Source: Xiphydria camelus (taxonomy: Eukaryota > Arthropoda > Insecta > Hymenoptera > Xiphydriidae). From it: DNA of 64,000 nt. Made by a program: the position numbers and the translations under genes. The stretch is from assembly GCA_963678675.1 (NCBI GenBank), contig OY783197.1, positions 29,137,470-29,201,469 on the forward strand, in the 5' to 3' direction. The notes below the pieces were generated by a model. That model made no database searches. It was not told the DNA's origin and saw only the letters and a list, made by a program, of their open reading frames with translations. Below are positions 1-12,796 of this stretch, one piece after another (within the stretch, counting starts at the first letter, position 1; each line of letters starts with the position of its first letter).

Positions 1-75
1 GTACCTACCTACTGATTACAGAGTTTCATCACCGGCAGTTGCCGATCCAGCTTAACCTCTCCTACCCATCACGAC
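1..75. repeat. MITE family M, right arm cut by the window edge
   Basis: This stretch matches, with substitutions, the right arm of the foldback repeat at 12797-12968. Shared blocks include TTGCCGATC and GCTTAAC. The left arm would lie before base 1. Classification rests only on the similarity between the two loci. Confidence 0.5.
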
Positions 76-145
76 CGATCAACGATGGCGCCCATCATCT
101 AGCTTCGACAAAAATTAAATTTACAGTATCGCGCACGAAAGAAAA

Positions 146-322
146 ATAATGTTGCAGTCTCAGCAGAACTAGGTTTGGCTGAACATTTTTTTTTGGCAAG
201 CAAATATTTGTATCACTATCGGGCACATCTTTTGCTGCCACGGATGATATTTTTGTCATTGTCGATCAGAAAATTTCTCAGTAAAACCTAGTTTTGCTAA
301 GACTGCAAAATCATTTTCTTCC
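146..322. mobile_element. MITE family C, copy 1
   Basis: The ends are imperfect inverted repeats: AAAATAATG...CAGTCTCAG on the left, and an exit reading GACTGCAAAATCATTTTC on the right. The interior has two blocks shared with the copies at 8336-8615 and 48519-48761: a TTTTGCTGCCA box and a TATTTTTGTC box. There is no coding capacity, so it is a non-autonomous element of unassigned superfamily. Confidence 0.6.
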
Positions 323-3300
323 GCTCAGATTCAAATCCTCACCCTCTCTCTCTGTAGTGGTTTCCCTCTCGACGATCTGTACACGTAGAGCGCAGACCAC
401 GCGTCCTCGTACTACAAGCTCCTTAAATTAGACGCGAGACGAGACAAAGAGTCCCGTCCCCGGGGCGGAAGAGGGTCGGAAGGTAGGAACGCGGTTCGGG
501 GAAGTCGAAGCTCATTTCGCGGCTAAGCCGCGGCGAGGGAAGCGCATGCTGTGTATAGCAGCGACGCGAGGAATTGGCGCGAGCGTGCGCCCGGGTTAGG
601 CGAGTGGCCAGGGGTGAGAGTTTCCGAGACGGCGTCCCTTGTTACCGGAGATGGGGTTAAGTTAGATTGCTACAAGACGGATCATAAATATTGTACGGTC
701 GTTTGCGCGTCGGGGGAGAGAGAGAGAGAGAGAGACAGACGTACATATAGGAGAAGTACAGGCCGTTTCTCTCCACCTTTCGCCACGATGAGCCAGGTTG
801 GCCAGCGCGCTTCGCGCGTCTCCTATTTGGGCCAAGGACGGCACTCGACACACTTGCACGTAGTGCGCGCGCGCGCGCGCGGAGGTACATCTGCGGTGCA
901 ATTAATGGAGTGATTTATTCCGCTGAAGAGTCTTCTCTCGAGCGCGTTACGTATAATGCGCGCGGCCGCGGCGTACATGCGCGCGATTCGAGAAAAATGT
1001 TACTTTGAAGCACAATTCCGCGACTCCCTCGCGCGCAATTTCTACAATGCGACTATACATACGCAACCGGGTTATTATTTCGCCGGGCGCCGCATTATTT
1101 CGGGCACGAGTACGGAAACGCGGCGCTCATTAAAACTAGAGGAGACCGAATATCTCGAATCGCTCTCGCGGGTAACGAAGTACCGAACTTCGCGTCGATT
1201 GCGCGCGAAAGCTCTCGTCTGAAATGGCATTTTCTAAAATGAAATTTGATGTGAAACAATTTCATCTCCTCGACGCGACGTCGATCGCAATGTTTCGGGA
1301 CCAACGAACCGCGTCAAAGCGCTCGCGATGGGTTCACACGGCGTCGAGATAACCGAGCGAGATTTTCGTGTTGGCCGGGCCACCGTGTCGCTGGGACGAG
1401 GCAGATAAAGGGATGAGTTTGATTGCTGCAACTAAACAGTGGGTGGAAGGGTGTTTAACGCCGCCCCTCCTTCCCTCGGCCAACCCTTCTCGCGCTCCCC
1501 CGCTGCCTCCACGCGAATATTCGTCCGCCGGAACCCCGCGCGGCTAGCCGCTATTCGTGCTCCTGCATTATTCAACGGATCCCTAACTGCGGCGCTAAAC
1601 TAAAATTTAGGCGGCGCACCTGACGACCGCGCGTCCGAAGTTTCGACGATTCAACGCCGACATCCGGGCGCGAGACCCGGAGAGAGGATGCGACAGCGTT
1701 TCCAGGGGGCGCGGGTAAACCTTAAATATCGCCCTCGCCGCGCCCCTGGTAGACGAGCAACCCGCGGAGTCTAGTCGAATGAAGGGAAGGGAGTCTCGAT
1801 GTAACCGCGCGCGATCCACCCGTAGTCCGGATTTCGCACTGGAATCGGTATCCCCGGCGCGGTTCGCGAACACGTTTCCGATAAAATCGGTCGTCGAGGA
1901 GAATCGCGAAAATCCCGCAGAAGAGGAGAGCCAGGTGTCGAACGAGCGATCGTTCGTTCCGGAAATACGTCCTGGCACCGTCGACTGCAACTGCTGCACC
2001 GATACGTGCGTCGGGTTCCCAGAGGTGACCGGGATCCGTGGAGGGGATGCGCCTTGCGAGAAAGGAAGGATTGAAGGGAGAAGAATAGCTCCTCGTGTAT
2101 ACGTCCTATCGGTCGAAGATTAATTAAAGTCGAGGTTCCCTCATTATTATAAGTAGAACCGTTGTCTCTATCGTATCGAAAGAAATCCATTCTTCGTAAT
2201 TTAAAGCCCGTAATTTTCTTCGAGCATTTCTACGACGGCGCCAGTGCTAAGGGTCAGTCGCGCGATCACGATTTTAAATTCGGTCTTTTCATTAAAAAAT
2301 ATTCATATTTTTAAATCGAATTTGTAACCTATATATACATATCTGATATCATACGAAAAAGAAAATCTCCGAAAAAATAATAATTATTCGCACAGTTCTA
2401 AGCGTATTTCTCTCTACAATGTTGTGACGTCATCGAAACGCAAGAGAGACGCACTTATGCCAAGTAACGAGTGCGAGAAAGATAGGCTTACAACACGACG
2501 ACGCGTAGCTGCGCTTAAAAATTTCGTTATTCGGCTCTGATAAAGCCGAAAATGAAAAATGAAAAAATAAGGAACAGATAACTTTGTCTGAATTCTTCAA
2601 ATCTGTATCATAATATAACAAATTTGCGAGAAAACTAAATTTCCCTTGCCGAACTCCACCGGCGCGGCGGTCCGACCGCGACTGGTTGTTATCACTGACC
2701 GACGATAGATCGCGATCAGTCGAGCGCTGCTCTCCACGCCGGTCGGTCCGACCGCACTCGGTCGTTACACCACTGCCACTGCGGCCGGCGAGTATAGCAA
2801 CGACCGAACGGTAAAGTAAACATCGGCCAAATTAGGCCTCGCGTCACCTCTCCATTCCCGATGCTTCGACCGCAACGCGGCCCGCGTATACAGCCAAACG
2901 ATACACCCGACCTCATTCGCGTATCCGCGTTAGATTTATCGAGGGTTAATCGCGGAGGAAAGGTCCCTTCGTCGCGCGAGAACCTCCCCGCCCGGCGAAG
3001 GGCGAACAGTAGTGGGGCGGGAGAATCCGCGCGGTGAGAATGCGGCGTTTCTCGGCACCGCGCGCGCGAAGGGCAGCAACGTAACGCGGCTTTGCCGAAC
3101 GCGTCCCGGCTACATACCACTGCGGGTGGAGCATCATTTGTCTCTCGCGAAGAGCCGACAGAGAGAGAGAGAGAGAACGAGAGACCGCTAGCGGCTCTTT
3201 CGCGAAAACGGGATCGGAAGATAGATGGATTCGGTTAATAGAATGAAACCGCGCTATATACGCGGACGCATCCGCGCGGGGAGACACCGCACGATGTTCC

Positions 3301-4436
3301 TCGGATCGTTGAATCTCCCCAGGCGGCACTTTCTCTTCCCGCGCGACCGCCGAAAGGGAGCACTCTCGAACGAGAGATCCTAGCGACAAAGCTCGCGCGC
3401 GCGCGCGCGCGCGGCCATTCGTCGATTCATTTTCCACCCTCCCGCGTGGACGTCGCGCCGGTTGATTCCTTCCATCTCCTCGATGTCGTCGGAGGGAAGA
3501 ATGACGCGAAGGTGTCACGGGTCAAAATAACCCACGTGATAGCGAGAGGCGCGCTACACTGCGGAAAGGTGGGATCGTACACCACAGTTGGCGTCGACGA
3601 CCCCCGAATAAATTTCCCCCGATAAACGAACGATGCTATGTGTGTCTCTCTGCAGCCTCTCTCTCTCTTTCTCTCTCTGTCTATACATATAATGCAAATT
3701 TTACGGTCCCGGGGGATAATAAAATGCTCGGTTTAGGTATCAATTTATCATAGTGTTCCGCCCTGCCCGGTAATATCGCATTATTCCCACCCTTTTCCAT
3801 CCACCCGGCCCGACAACAATGCCGATGCGCAATCGATAGTCCCCGCGGTACGGTCCGCCTATCGAGAAGTTTCGGTCATTTTTCACCACCACACGCCATA
3901 TCGGACCGGGATTTTGGCGTAGAAAGAGAGAGAGAGAAAGCGAGTGACGTGCCAGCCGTCGCTCGAAACTTTGCGGATCCGACCCGTCGAGTTAACCCCT
4001 GGCCGAGTGACGCGCGCGCCGCTCGTCGTCGTTCCCGTTGGCTGCAGTGACGAGGCCCGCCTCAATCCGTTTGCGAACGAGCGACGGGCCGCGGGGGCGA
4101 GCAGGGGGTTGCTCGACTCTCCGCATACGTTTCACGAGACTCGATAACATCGCGGATCCACTTCGGGGTAGACAAATTTTCGATACCCAGAGGAGCGAGT
4201 CGAATTCCCTCCGCTTTCGGGTCGGAGTGAAAGCCGTTACTCGAGGGTCCGCCTTCTCTCGGTTTCCGGCGCCCTTGCTCGTGACACTGATTTTTGATGG
4301 TCCGAGAAAAATCGACGCGCCCGGTTCACGCCGGTCGGTATTTCATGTTTATGGAAGTTTACCGTTGGTCGGAGACGATTCCAAATTAGCGACGCTACTT
4401 TCTACGAAACTGTAAGCTCTATAGAATGCTGAATTC
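323..4436. other. GC-rich noncoding block
   Basis: I see no supportable gene here. It holds short (GA)n tracts near 717 and 3160, (CG)n runs near 868 and 3398, and a more AT-rich stretch at about 2190-2640. The open frames (for example 2946-3518 minus and 1607-1999 minus) are low in hydrophobic residues, rich in Arg/Ser, and overlap on both strands, as expected of chance frames in CpG-rich DNA. Confidence 0.5.
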
Positions 4437-4438
4437 TA

Positions 4439-4703
4439 CACTGAGAAAAATAATTAAGTTAAAATGACAAAACGCGTCTATTTTGACGCATTTAGTCATT
4501 CCAACCGAAATACCGGTCAGTTGAACTAAATATCAAGTTATTCTAATGAAATGTTTGATTATTCCAATCAAATGTTTAGTTAGGTATTGCAGCCAAAAAG
4601 CGGTCAGTCAAATCAAACAGATAGAGGATCCATGATTATCAATTGGTTTTTGGTCATCGTATTCAGGATTTTGGTTAGATCGACCAAGTTATTTTTCTCG
4701 GTG
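4439..4703. mobile_element. MITE family A, copy 1 (reference copy)
   Basis: The left terminus is CACTGAGAAAAATAA and the right terminus TTATTTTTCTCGGTG, an imperfect inverted repeat. Inside are features shared by all A copies: a TGACAAAACGCGTC box, several ATTCCAACC/ATTCTAAT steps, a GGATCCAT box and a TTCAGGATTTTGGTTAGA box near the right end. The element is flanked by TA on the left and TT on the right, so a TA target duplication (Tc1/mariner type) is possible but not proven. No ORF. Confidence 0.75.
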
Positions 4704-5620
4704 TTGAAAGATGCACAACTTTTTTATGTGACTTTATATAATAGAATATAGTACCTTACAGAACTTACAGTTTCATACCGAATAGCGCCATAGTTTTGCA
4801 TCATTACGATGCACGTTCAACGTACGATACGCGAAAAGAAAGAAATTACAGAGCGAAGCGCGCGCGTTCGAACGGGAAGAAGAAACGCGACGGGGTACGC
4901 TCCGCGCGGAAGAAATGGCTCCGTAAACGAGAACCGACGTGGAACGGTCCTTCCCGATCCTCCCCCTTTCCTTCGAGCGAAGCGATAACCCAGTTCCGGG
5001 TCCGAAACGCCGCGCGGGCGAGAGAGGGTCGCGTCCGCGGGGGCGAGACAATACATCCGTCTAATCCGCAGCCTATAAATCCCCCCGATCTTCGGAGAAA
5101 AACCGGGAAAGACGACAATGGGGATACTCGTGCTCTCGCGGCGACCCGTCGCCTCCTTTCCGCGTAGCGGGAGCGCGATCCTGGCGTTCTAGGCGCGCCA
5201 GACGGGAATCCCCTCTCTCCCTCGGCTCTCGTTCGAACCGCGCCATACATCACACGCGCGTGGGATTCGTTTCGCGAAGCGTATTTCGGATTTATCCTCG
5301 CGTCGTCGCGAAAGTATCGAACGGACGGGAAGATGCGCGAGTCAACGGGCGCGGCGCTTTGTCGTTGCGATAGCGAACGAAAGATTTGCGACTGGCGATA
5401 TCGATGGGCGTGCAGTTGGCGTACTGTGTACGGGAGACCTCGAGTCTCTCGCGCGCGATCCCTGCGGATAAACTGATCTCGAACGGAATCCGACCGACGT
5501 CGCGTCGTAACGTCCACTGATCCATTTAGGCTCGGAATTAGACGATACCGCGAGAGGGAGCGATGGAAGAATTAGCTAACGGCGTACGAGCGTCAAACCG
5601 AACCCGCAAAGAAAAAAAAT
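4704..5620. other. GC-rich noncoding block
   Basis: Nothing supportable was found. Long frames on both strands overlap (4846-5517 minus, 4796-5167 plus), with Arg-rich composition and no recognisable motif. Confidence 0.4.
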
Positions 5621-5624
5621 GGTG

Positions 5625-5775
5625 GTAAATTTCGGAACAAGGCCAATTTCTTGTTGTGATAATTATACAATTTTAGTAAAAATTACGGTAAAACTTGTAG
5701 CAGTTGCAGGCGTTTGCTGTAATTTTTACTAAAATTGTAGTTATCGTGACGATAAATTGGCCTTGACCGCATTTT
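5625..5775. repeat. Palindromic repeat, family B copy 1
   Basis: Two near-complementary arms (about 5639-5690 and 5719-5774) share AAGGCCAATTT / AAATTGGCCTT ends and a GTAAAAATTAC / GTAATTTTTAC core, around a short loop. Related arms occur at 18472-18720 and 55083-55343. It would fold into a long hairpin if transcribed. Confidence 0.65.
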
Positions 5776-5840
5776 CCCAGAAACATTGTGTGTGTTAATG
5801 TTATAATTTATTTTCTTCCATGCGACTCTCGCGGTACATA

Positions 5841-6003
5841 TAGGGTAGACCGAGGTGAGTCGGATCATAGATCCATATTTCTCAGATCGTGTTAAAAATG
5901 AGCATTTCGATCGTTCCTATTAACTGCATCAGAGAAACGATTGAAATGCTCCTGTTTACCAGAGAATCTGAGAAATACAGATCTATAATCCGATTCGCCC
6001 CGT
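5841..6003. mobile_element. Single foldback MITE
   Basis: The arms GAGTCGGATCATAGATC (from 5856) and GATCTATAATCCGATTCGCC (to about 5999) are inverted copies. The inner arms GAGCATTTCGATCGTT and AACGATTGAAATGCTC continue the pairing, so nearly the whole element is self-complementary. No ORF and no clear target duplication were seen. Confidence 0.65.
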
Positions 6004-6815
6004 GATATGCGATTCGCCTCTATCTATACTACACATAGGTAGATCCTCGCCGGTCACGATCGATATTTGCACGCGCACCAACGAGAGGGTATAATTACGA
6101 AGCCGCGTAAATCCGACCATTCCTCGCGATTAGGTCATTCCGGCTGTCGAAATCGAGGCGGCGAAAACTCTCGTACGCCTAAATATACGATCGCCGGTAC
6201 CTTTTTGCTGCTCACCGAAATGGATCGCATCCCGGAAGAAAGAAATGTTTATTTCGTTCCGTCCCGTCCCATTCTACTTCGTTTCCTCCCCTAATTGCGA
6301 TAGCCGCGCGTCGTTCCTCCGTGGCTGTTAGCACCTTCGCGGCATCCTCCTCGCACATTCGCGTCCGACGGTCGCGCGAAATCCTTCGAGATCTCGGGAG
6401 CGAGTACCCACCTTTTCGGATTCCTCTCCTCCACCCCGCTGGGATGGAACGACCGCAGGCATGTATATAGGCGCGCGTGGTACAGGGTCCTTTACGAGGT
6501 GGTACGAGTGTCTTTGGGAACGATTCGATTCCACTATACGATTACCTCCCGCGGGAGGTATTCCGACGGCGAGATCACGAGGGGGCGCTGCCGCGTTCGA
6601 GAAAGGAATAGCGGACATCTCGCGAGGGGAGGCCTCTCGCGTAATCCAACTCGCATTACGCAGAGTCTCGCATCGGCACTATTCGATATATGTACTGCAT
6701 ATATATGCACTCGTAAACCATGTAGCGTCGCGTGTGCGAATATCGAAGCGGGGAAAACGGCCGGGTTCTCCCAATCCCTTTTTCCAAACGATATAAACGT
6801 CGCTGAGAATTGTAG
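6004..6815. other. GC-rich noncoding block
   Basis: No supportable feature. The overlapping open frames on both strands show no motif or splice context I can defend. Confidence 0.35.
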
Positions 6816-7615
6816 CACGGAGAAAAATGAAGTTGAAATGAGGAACGATGGAAGCCCGAATTCTGGCACTCTATGTGCCCCTTCCATGGTACGGCATGCG
6901 CTTTGTATGGCGCTGTGGTAACAACTCACAAATTTACGAAAGACATCGCCATAGAGAATAGCACTTCATTTTCCGCGTATGGCGAGCATTAATGAAATGG
7001 CGCATATTTTTCGATAATTTAAAAGACTGCATCGCGATAAATGCCAATGGTTGTAGATATTCTAAAAACCGCCGTGTATGGTTATATAAGAAATGCCAAT
7101 TAACTGCATTATACCGAGAAAACAGTTCATTTGCAGTTGATAAATATTTCGTTGAATGTGGCAAACTAAATATTTTATCGGATGAAGAAAATATTCGTTA
7201 ACTATTGCGATATTTATTTGGCATAATTAGATCCCCAGAGGCAACCGTTTGAATAAAATAAACATTTGAATAAGTAACACGTGTTTTCTTGTTCCAACGA
7301 AATATTTATTTTATCGCATTTCAAAATACATTTATCGGCTATTAATAAACTGTCCTCTCGGCGTACAAGGAATATCGAATGGCTGTATTGTAGAAAATGC
7401 TACAATAGCTCTATTGCAAAATATCAAATTACCTTAAAGCGTAGCATATTAGATCAACGTTTGCTGTACGCAGAGAATGAAATGTTGTTATTTTGCCTAA
7501 TTTTGAGTTGTCACTACAGTGCCATACAAGTCGTACGTAATGCCACACAAAGGGGCATAAAGTGCCAGAATTCGGGCAACCAATGCTCGTCATTTCACTT
7601 TCGTTTCTCTCCACG
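6816..7615. mobile_element. 800-bp foldback element with ~120-bp inverted arms
   Basis: The left arm (about 6816-6935) and right arm (about 7495-7615) are inverted copies. The outer end CACGGAGAAAAATGAAG is mirrored by TTTCTCTCCACG, both arms hold GCCCGAATTCTGGCACT or its complement, and the pairing continues through CAACTCACAAATT / AATTTTGAGTTGT. The middle is AT-rich and noncoding. The small frames inside (6992-7201, 7281-7733) have no recognisable domain. The outer termini resemble the CACGGAG ends of other short elements in this window. Confidence 0.75.
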
Positions 7616-8335
7616 CGCGTATCCAGTCGTTTCCCTTTTTCTCCAGCGACAGGTCGCGCGGATACGCAAATTCCACGTAACCTATCGTCTTTCGGCAATC
7701 GACTCCTCGCGCATACCTCGCCGATACACCTAATTACCCCTCGCATAGCCCCGTACAGACACCCCTACGCCCGCGAGCCGTAGCGCGTACGCTCGCGACA
7801 AAGGTATGAGTATATCCAAAGCCTATTACGTTACACACTCCGGCACCAATTTGCCGTCTGCGCCGGAGGAGGTAACCCGGCGTCGCGAACATTGTTCTAC
7901 ACCGCGCGCGCGGCTCCGCGAGAATCGATAGAACCTCGCGCGCGAACCCCGGGCCGAGGCGCGCGCGTGAGTAGGAGTGCGTTGGAATCGGAGAGGAAAC
8001 CGCGACTCTTTGCGATGCGCTTACACCTACGCCAATCGAGGAGAGTCACTCTCGTCGATTGTCCCTCTTCGTGCCGCGCGTCCTGCACCGCAGCGCCCCG
8101 GGGACGCGCCACGCCTCGCCACGAGATATTAATAAAAAGTTTGAAAAAGCTCATCGAATGTCGGACGGATGGTGGCTTCTCGCTCCGCGCGCGAGTCTAA
8201 AGTTAACGGGAAAAAGGAGGGGATTCTTATCTTCCAACGGGGGGAGCTAAACCGCGAAGCTTTGTGCCACGCCGCGACTGAGAGCCTCGCGTATAGGTAC
8301 AAGCGCCAACGCCCACGCGGTTCTTCCGGACGCGG
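7616..8335. other. GC-rich noncoding block
   Basis: No gene, RNA or repeat that I can support. Overlapping Arg-rich chance frames only. Confidence 0.35.
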
Positions 8336-8615
8336 AAAATAATGATTTTTCAGTTTTAGTAGAACTAGGTTCTGCTGGGTATTTCTTGTTATCGTGACCA
8401 TTTATTCTTATTATTTGTGGCAGCAAAAGGCACGTCCGATAGTAGCGAAAATATGTATAGAGATAGAAAATACGTTTGGCAAAAAAAATATCACTACTAT
8501 ATTGTAGTTATACATTTGTTATTATCGGACACACCACTTGCTGCCGCAGAGAATATTTTTGTCGCGATAACGAAAAGTTCTCAACAAAATCTAATTTTGC
8601 TGAGACTGTAAAATC
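8336..8615. mobile_element. MITE family C, copy 2
   Basis: It opens with AAAATAATGATTTTTCAG and closes with GACTGTAAAATCATTTC, an imperfect inverted repeat. Next to each end are complementary AGTAGAACTAGGTTC / TAATTTTGCTGAG blocks. The internal TTGCTGCCGCAGAGAATATT box is shared with the copies at 146-322 and 48519-48761. Non-autonomous. Confidence 0.7.
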
Positions 8616-11033
8616 ATTTCTTTCTCATGTATGACAACGCCACACTCACGCGGTTCTTTCCTCTCTCCCCTTCACTCTTGGGAGACACCGTCTATCGCGA
8701 CGTGACGTACCGCGTCGCGTCGCTTCTCCCTCTGCCGCGCTTCGTTCCGGAAGTCTGAAATTCGCAACCGACATATCGCGATCCAATTTTCGAAGGAACG
8801 CGCGATTCTTCCCGACGGGGCGACGGATAGGAGGTGCGAGTGAAATACCGCGCTATATACGATCTCGCGATAAATTTCGGCCGATCGCGTGCGTGACGCA
8901 CTCGCGTCGAATAGCTGTCGTAAATCAGTCTCTGTACACGAGTATAGCTCGCGCGCGCGCACGCGGGTCGCCTGAGGAGCCGGATCGACGCTCCCGACTT
9001 TCGACGAGGTGCTACGACGAACTTTAACACCGACGTGTATAACGCGTGGATAGGTATTACCCACCCTTTCGGTGATTCAACGCCGCGTGAATCGCTCGCT
9101 ACTCCACGCGGTGCCGCGCGATCGATATCAAAGTCGTACTAATCCGGCTACTCGAGCGAACGACGGCTTAACATCGGCACCGCGTAACCAGCTGTTGACA
9201 GGGCGTCGCGTCGAATTAAACGGGACGCGCCGGTGAGTATTAAACAACGCGCGCGAGAGTGACGGCGGCGGCGGCGGCAGTTGATTGCGCACCAAGGGGG
9301 ATGAAACGAATGAGAGTTCGTATATAATTATTTCATCGCGAAATTATCGAGGGGCGTGAAACGCGGACGATCGAGTTAGCGTAATGTGCCGATTGCAATA
9401 TTCGCCCGTTTTCGCGTCGCTAAAAAAAAAGCAGGGGATTTAGCCCGTAAATCGGGGGGGATAATCGGACATAACTATCCGATTATATCGAAAGGACGAT
9501 CGTTTATTTCTCCCGGGATTAGAATGAAAGTGCGAACGGTCGATTCGTCCGATGATAATTCTTCGATCAGACTCGACGAATCCTCGTCGCGACTACGGAA
9601 AATCCGCGGTAACGACCTCTCCGTTCCTCCGCTCTCCGCCACGTCGAACGCACCCCTCGACCCTCCGCGCCTCCTCCCACCCTCCCCGACGACTCCGCGA
9701 AACGACGACACGTTCCGTTACGCTCCTAAAAAATTTCACGGCGAATTACGCGGGGCGTGGTCTCCCCTGGCGTCGCGCGCGGTTAAATTACACGGAGGAG
9801 AACAGAGCGCGAGAATTACGCGTCCCGCGCGCAATTTTGAAACGACCGAATGGCGCGGCTGTAAAAGCTTCGCCGTCGCCCCGTCGTCGGAAGTTGATCG
9901 CGCAGCGCCAACGACGCGCGGGGAAGCGCGAAAGCCGCCGAGGGGAGAAGATATCAGCGGTTTGAGATATTTCTTGACCGTTAAAATTGATCAGGGATTA
10001 AAAATTGCGTCGCTTGAAATCGACGCAACTGTTAATACGAGGGCTACGCTTACTCGCCGGGAAAGAAACTCGAATCACTGTTATCTCATTGTCTGTGAAT
10101 TTTTGGTTCCAGTTTTTTTTCTCAGCGTGCAGTCGCGAAACGCGCTGTCGGCGTCGCGACTGCCGCGTGCGTTCGCGCTCCGCACATGGGCCGATAAATT
10201 GCCGCGACGAATCCTGTATACGAAAAGGATTTCCTCGTTCGGGGGGGAAGTTTCGCCGTAGATCTTGGACTCCCCGAAAAACCATTGTCCCGCGCGTATA
10301 CATCGCCCGCGGTTTCTCGATGTCGCGCCGCTGAGCATATGTGGCGTATAACGGTACGGCGGCGCGTGGGAGGAGAGCGTCCCGAGAACTGCGCGCGACG
10401 CCATCCTCGCTGGTCCAGCGCACAAAAAACATCCCTTCGCGCGTGTACGCTCCTACTTCCTCTCTTAAGCCCCCCCTCGCGAGACGCGTGCTTCGGTCCC
10501 GCGCGTACTGTACACGGGATAACGCGGAGAATTGACATTCTTCGCGCCCGCCTTGGGAGAGCCCGGAAAATCGTGCGAAACGAGAGACGCGCGAGCGAAG
10601 GTCGATGATATACCGAGCGTACGCTGCTCTCTCTCTCTCTTTCTCTCTCGGCGTAATATGCACCGACATCCCCGTCGCGTCGCTCGCCGTTGCCGGAGGG
10701 GTTCGATTCGAAATTCGTCGGGCGCGCTCCCGTAAATCCCGAAGCCTTTATTACGGCGAGGAGAGAATTTAGGGATACGCGATTTCGCTCGTGCGAGCGC
10801 GTGATGCGTTTCGTGATAGCATATGCAAATTCCGGGCGGGGGAGCGAGCCGACGCCGTATCCCGGATGGTACAGCGGGAGTCCTACGGATGAACCGGGAA
10901 CACGACGGTGGCTCGGCGGCGCGCGCTCTCTCGTCCTCGCTCCCTTCCTCGCGCCGCGACCCTCTGTTTACTCGGTTACCATTACGATTATTTGGCAAAC
11001 ACGAAGTCGAGAGTCGAGGTCCGCCGCCGCGGG
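8616..11033. other. GC-rich noncoding block with an old MITE fragment
   Basis: No supportable gene. The longest plus frame (9386-10261) runs through a degraded repeat at about 10045-10110, has Arg/Ser/Pro-rich composition and shows no domain. A (GGC)n run lies near 9262, and a TC-rich run near 10626. Confidence 0.45.
10045..10110. repeat. MITE family J, one-arm fragment
   Basis: The sequence around ACTCGCCGGGAAAGAAACTC and CTGTTATCTCATTGTC closely matches the left arm of the foldback element at 43238-43445. Only one arm is recognisable here, so it is a decayed or solo copy. Confidence 0.6.
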
Positions 11034-11419
11034 TCAATTGAAGTGCTCGGGGCAATAAGGGAGCTGAGCCACAATTTTGGAAAATTCACTATTTTTGTAA
11101 AGAAGGTCTTAAGCCACCACCGAAGTTGTACGGCTATTACGCGACAGATGTCGCCACCAGACTATAACGACCTTCTTGCCGACTTACAAAATAGTGGCAA
11201 ATTTTCAAGCAAGAACGTCACAAACCACAACAAAATCAACATGGTTTTGTTCGGTAAAGAATATTTAACAATCTATTACGAATATAACGAGTTAAGTTAA
11301 ACGCAATAAAAATTTAAAATATGATTTCAGGATTTCGTCCAAAACTTTAAACCTCGTTTACCTACTCCTTATTCTTCAAACGAGGCTTAGGTCCCTCATT
11401 GCCCCGAGCTCTTCAATTG
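11034..11419. mobile_element. MITE with ~30-bp TIRs and TCAATTG flanks
   Basis: The inverted termini read GCTCGGGGCAATAAGGGA on the left and the complement of GCTCGGGGCAATGAGGGA on the right, continuing to GAGCC / GGCTTA. The heptamer TCAATTG is present directly at both ends (11034-11040 and 11413-11419), consistent with a 7-8 bp target duplication such as hAT- or P-type elements make. The interior is AT-rich. The ORF that overlaps it (10908-11300) starts outside the element and has no transposase motif. Confidence 0.7.
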
Positions 11420-12796
11420 GAATCACTCGGAGCGCGCGAGCGTCGCGGATGCCGAGGAGTACGCCCGCGAGCGATTTCCCGTGTGGGGGAAACGGTCGGG
11501 GTGGCGAACCTCGACGTTCGAGGGAATAAATTAGGGAGGCGAAGCAAGTGCGTTTCGCGGACGCGAACGAAGAGCGCGTCTCGATATGACGAGCGCGAAT
11601 CGGCGGCGGGCTGGCGAGAGGGATCTCTCTAGCGCTTTACGATCCATTCTTTAAAACGGCCGTCTGGTCGCGGACGAGAAGGAATAACGCGCGGCGCGGG
11701 GGAACGAGAATTCAATTATTTACGAGCCGCGGGGCGGCGGGTCGCCAGGAGGCGCGGGAACTATTCGCGACGATCGTTAACGATTAAGGACCTCGTTTAC
11801 GAGCGAAGGGAACTCGCAGTCGTGACGACCCAGGCGTATTTCGCGCGGACTTTGTTGCAATAACGATCGGGTGTCGATAAGGTACACACGCATATGTACG
11901 TACCCGCTTCACACTGAGACAAATAATTTACCGATCCGAGTAACCGACGACATGAATACAGTACTCTCTCTCTCTTCTTCTTCTTCTTCTTCTTCTCTCT
12001 CGATACTTTCCCGCCGACGAGTATAAGAGTAACTCTGAGAATAAAGGAAGTTAAGTCCGAATCGACGATATCCGCATTTCTCCGTGGAGGAGAATCGAGA
12101 GAATTCTTCCGCGATCCGACGCGCGGTCAATCCAGATACGGTGGGGGTGGCGCTCGCGCTCGGTCGAAGGCGAACGGAAAAGTATCGAGAGAGTACTGTA
12201 TTTCGAACGGCTGGAGGTGCTATGTATAATCCCTCGGTGGAATATCACGAGGATGCTTCACATGGCATTCCAGGGTGCCCCGCATCGACCCGGACGATGA
12301 TATCGAGATCGATTATCTCGGAATCGGCCCGCTCGCACGACCATCCTTCGCGAGCGGGACGCAAAACTACCCTCGCGAAATTGCGACACGCGCAGTGCAG
12401 CGCGCGCGGTCTAACTCGATTTGCTGGAGTTCCGGGTCGAACACAGCGCGCGGTGGGTAGACGCGCGCACTCTCTCTCTCTCTCTCTCTCTCTCGTTGCA
12501 ACTGCCTCAAGATTAATCGCGTTAGACAAAGCCTCCTAATTGAATTCCATGCCAAATACTGACTTTCGTCTCCGCGGGGGCTTGCACTCGGCACGGAGAC
12601 GAAAGTACGTAATCGAGTCTGAAGTTTGGCGATCCCTGGGACGTGCACGCGGTGTAGGAGCGTACGGCGAGGCTGCGCGGCACCGTGCGCATGCAGGGTG
12701 AATCATTGGATCTGCGACGTAACTAAATATACATTGTGTACGCGATTCATGGAACTACAGACGCAGAGTGTCATCGTTGACTGACCGTGGCGTATA
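11420..12796. other. GC-rich noncoding block with simple repeats
   Basis: It holds a (CTT)n tract at about 11975-11998, a (CT)n tract at about 12470-12494, and a short hairpin at about 12563-12608 whose 13-bp arms are ACTTTCGTCTCCG and its complement. The segment from about 11914 begins CACTGAGACAAATAAT and resembles the left end of the element at 52647. No gene is supported. Confidence 0.45.

Noticed and set aside
9386..10261. 291-residue plus-strand ORF, the longest in the window
   Set aside because: Arg/Ser/Pro-rich composition, large overlapping frames on the other strand, and its 3' part runs through a family J repeat. No domain or splice logic.
11052..11300. Possible transposase remnant in the MITE at 11034-11419
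   Set aside because: The frame has no DDE or zinc-finger motif, and the element is only ~385 bp.
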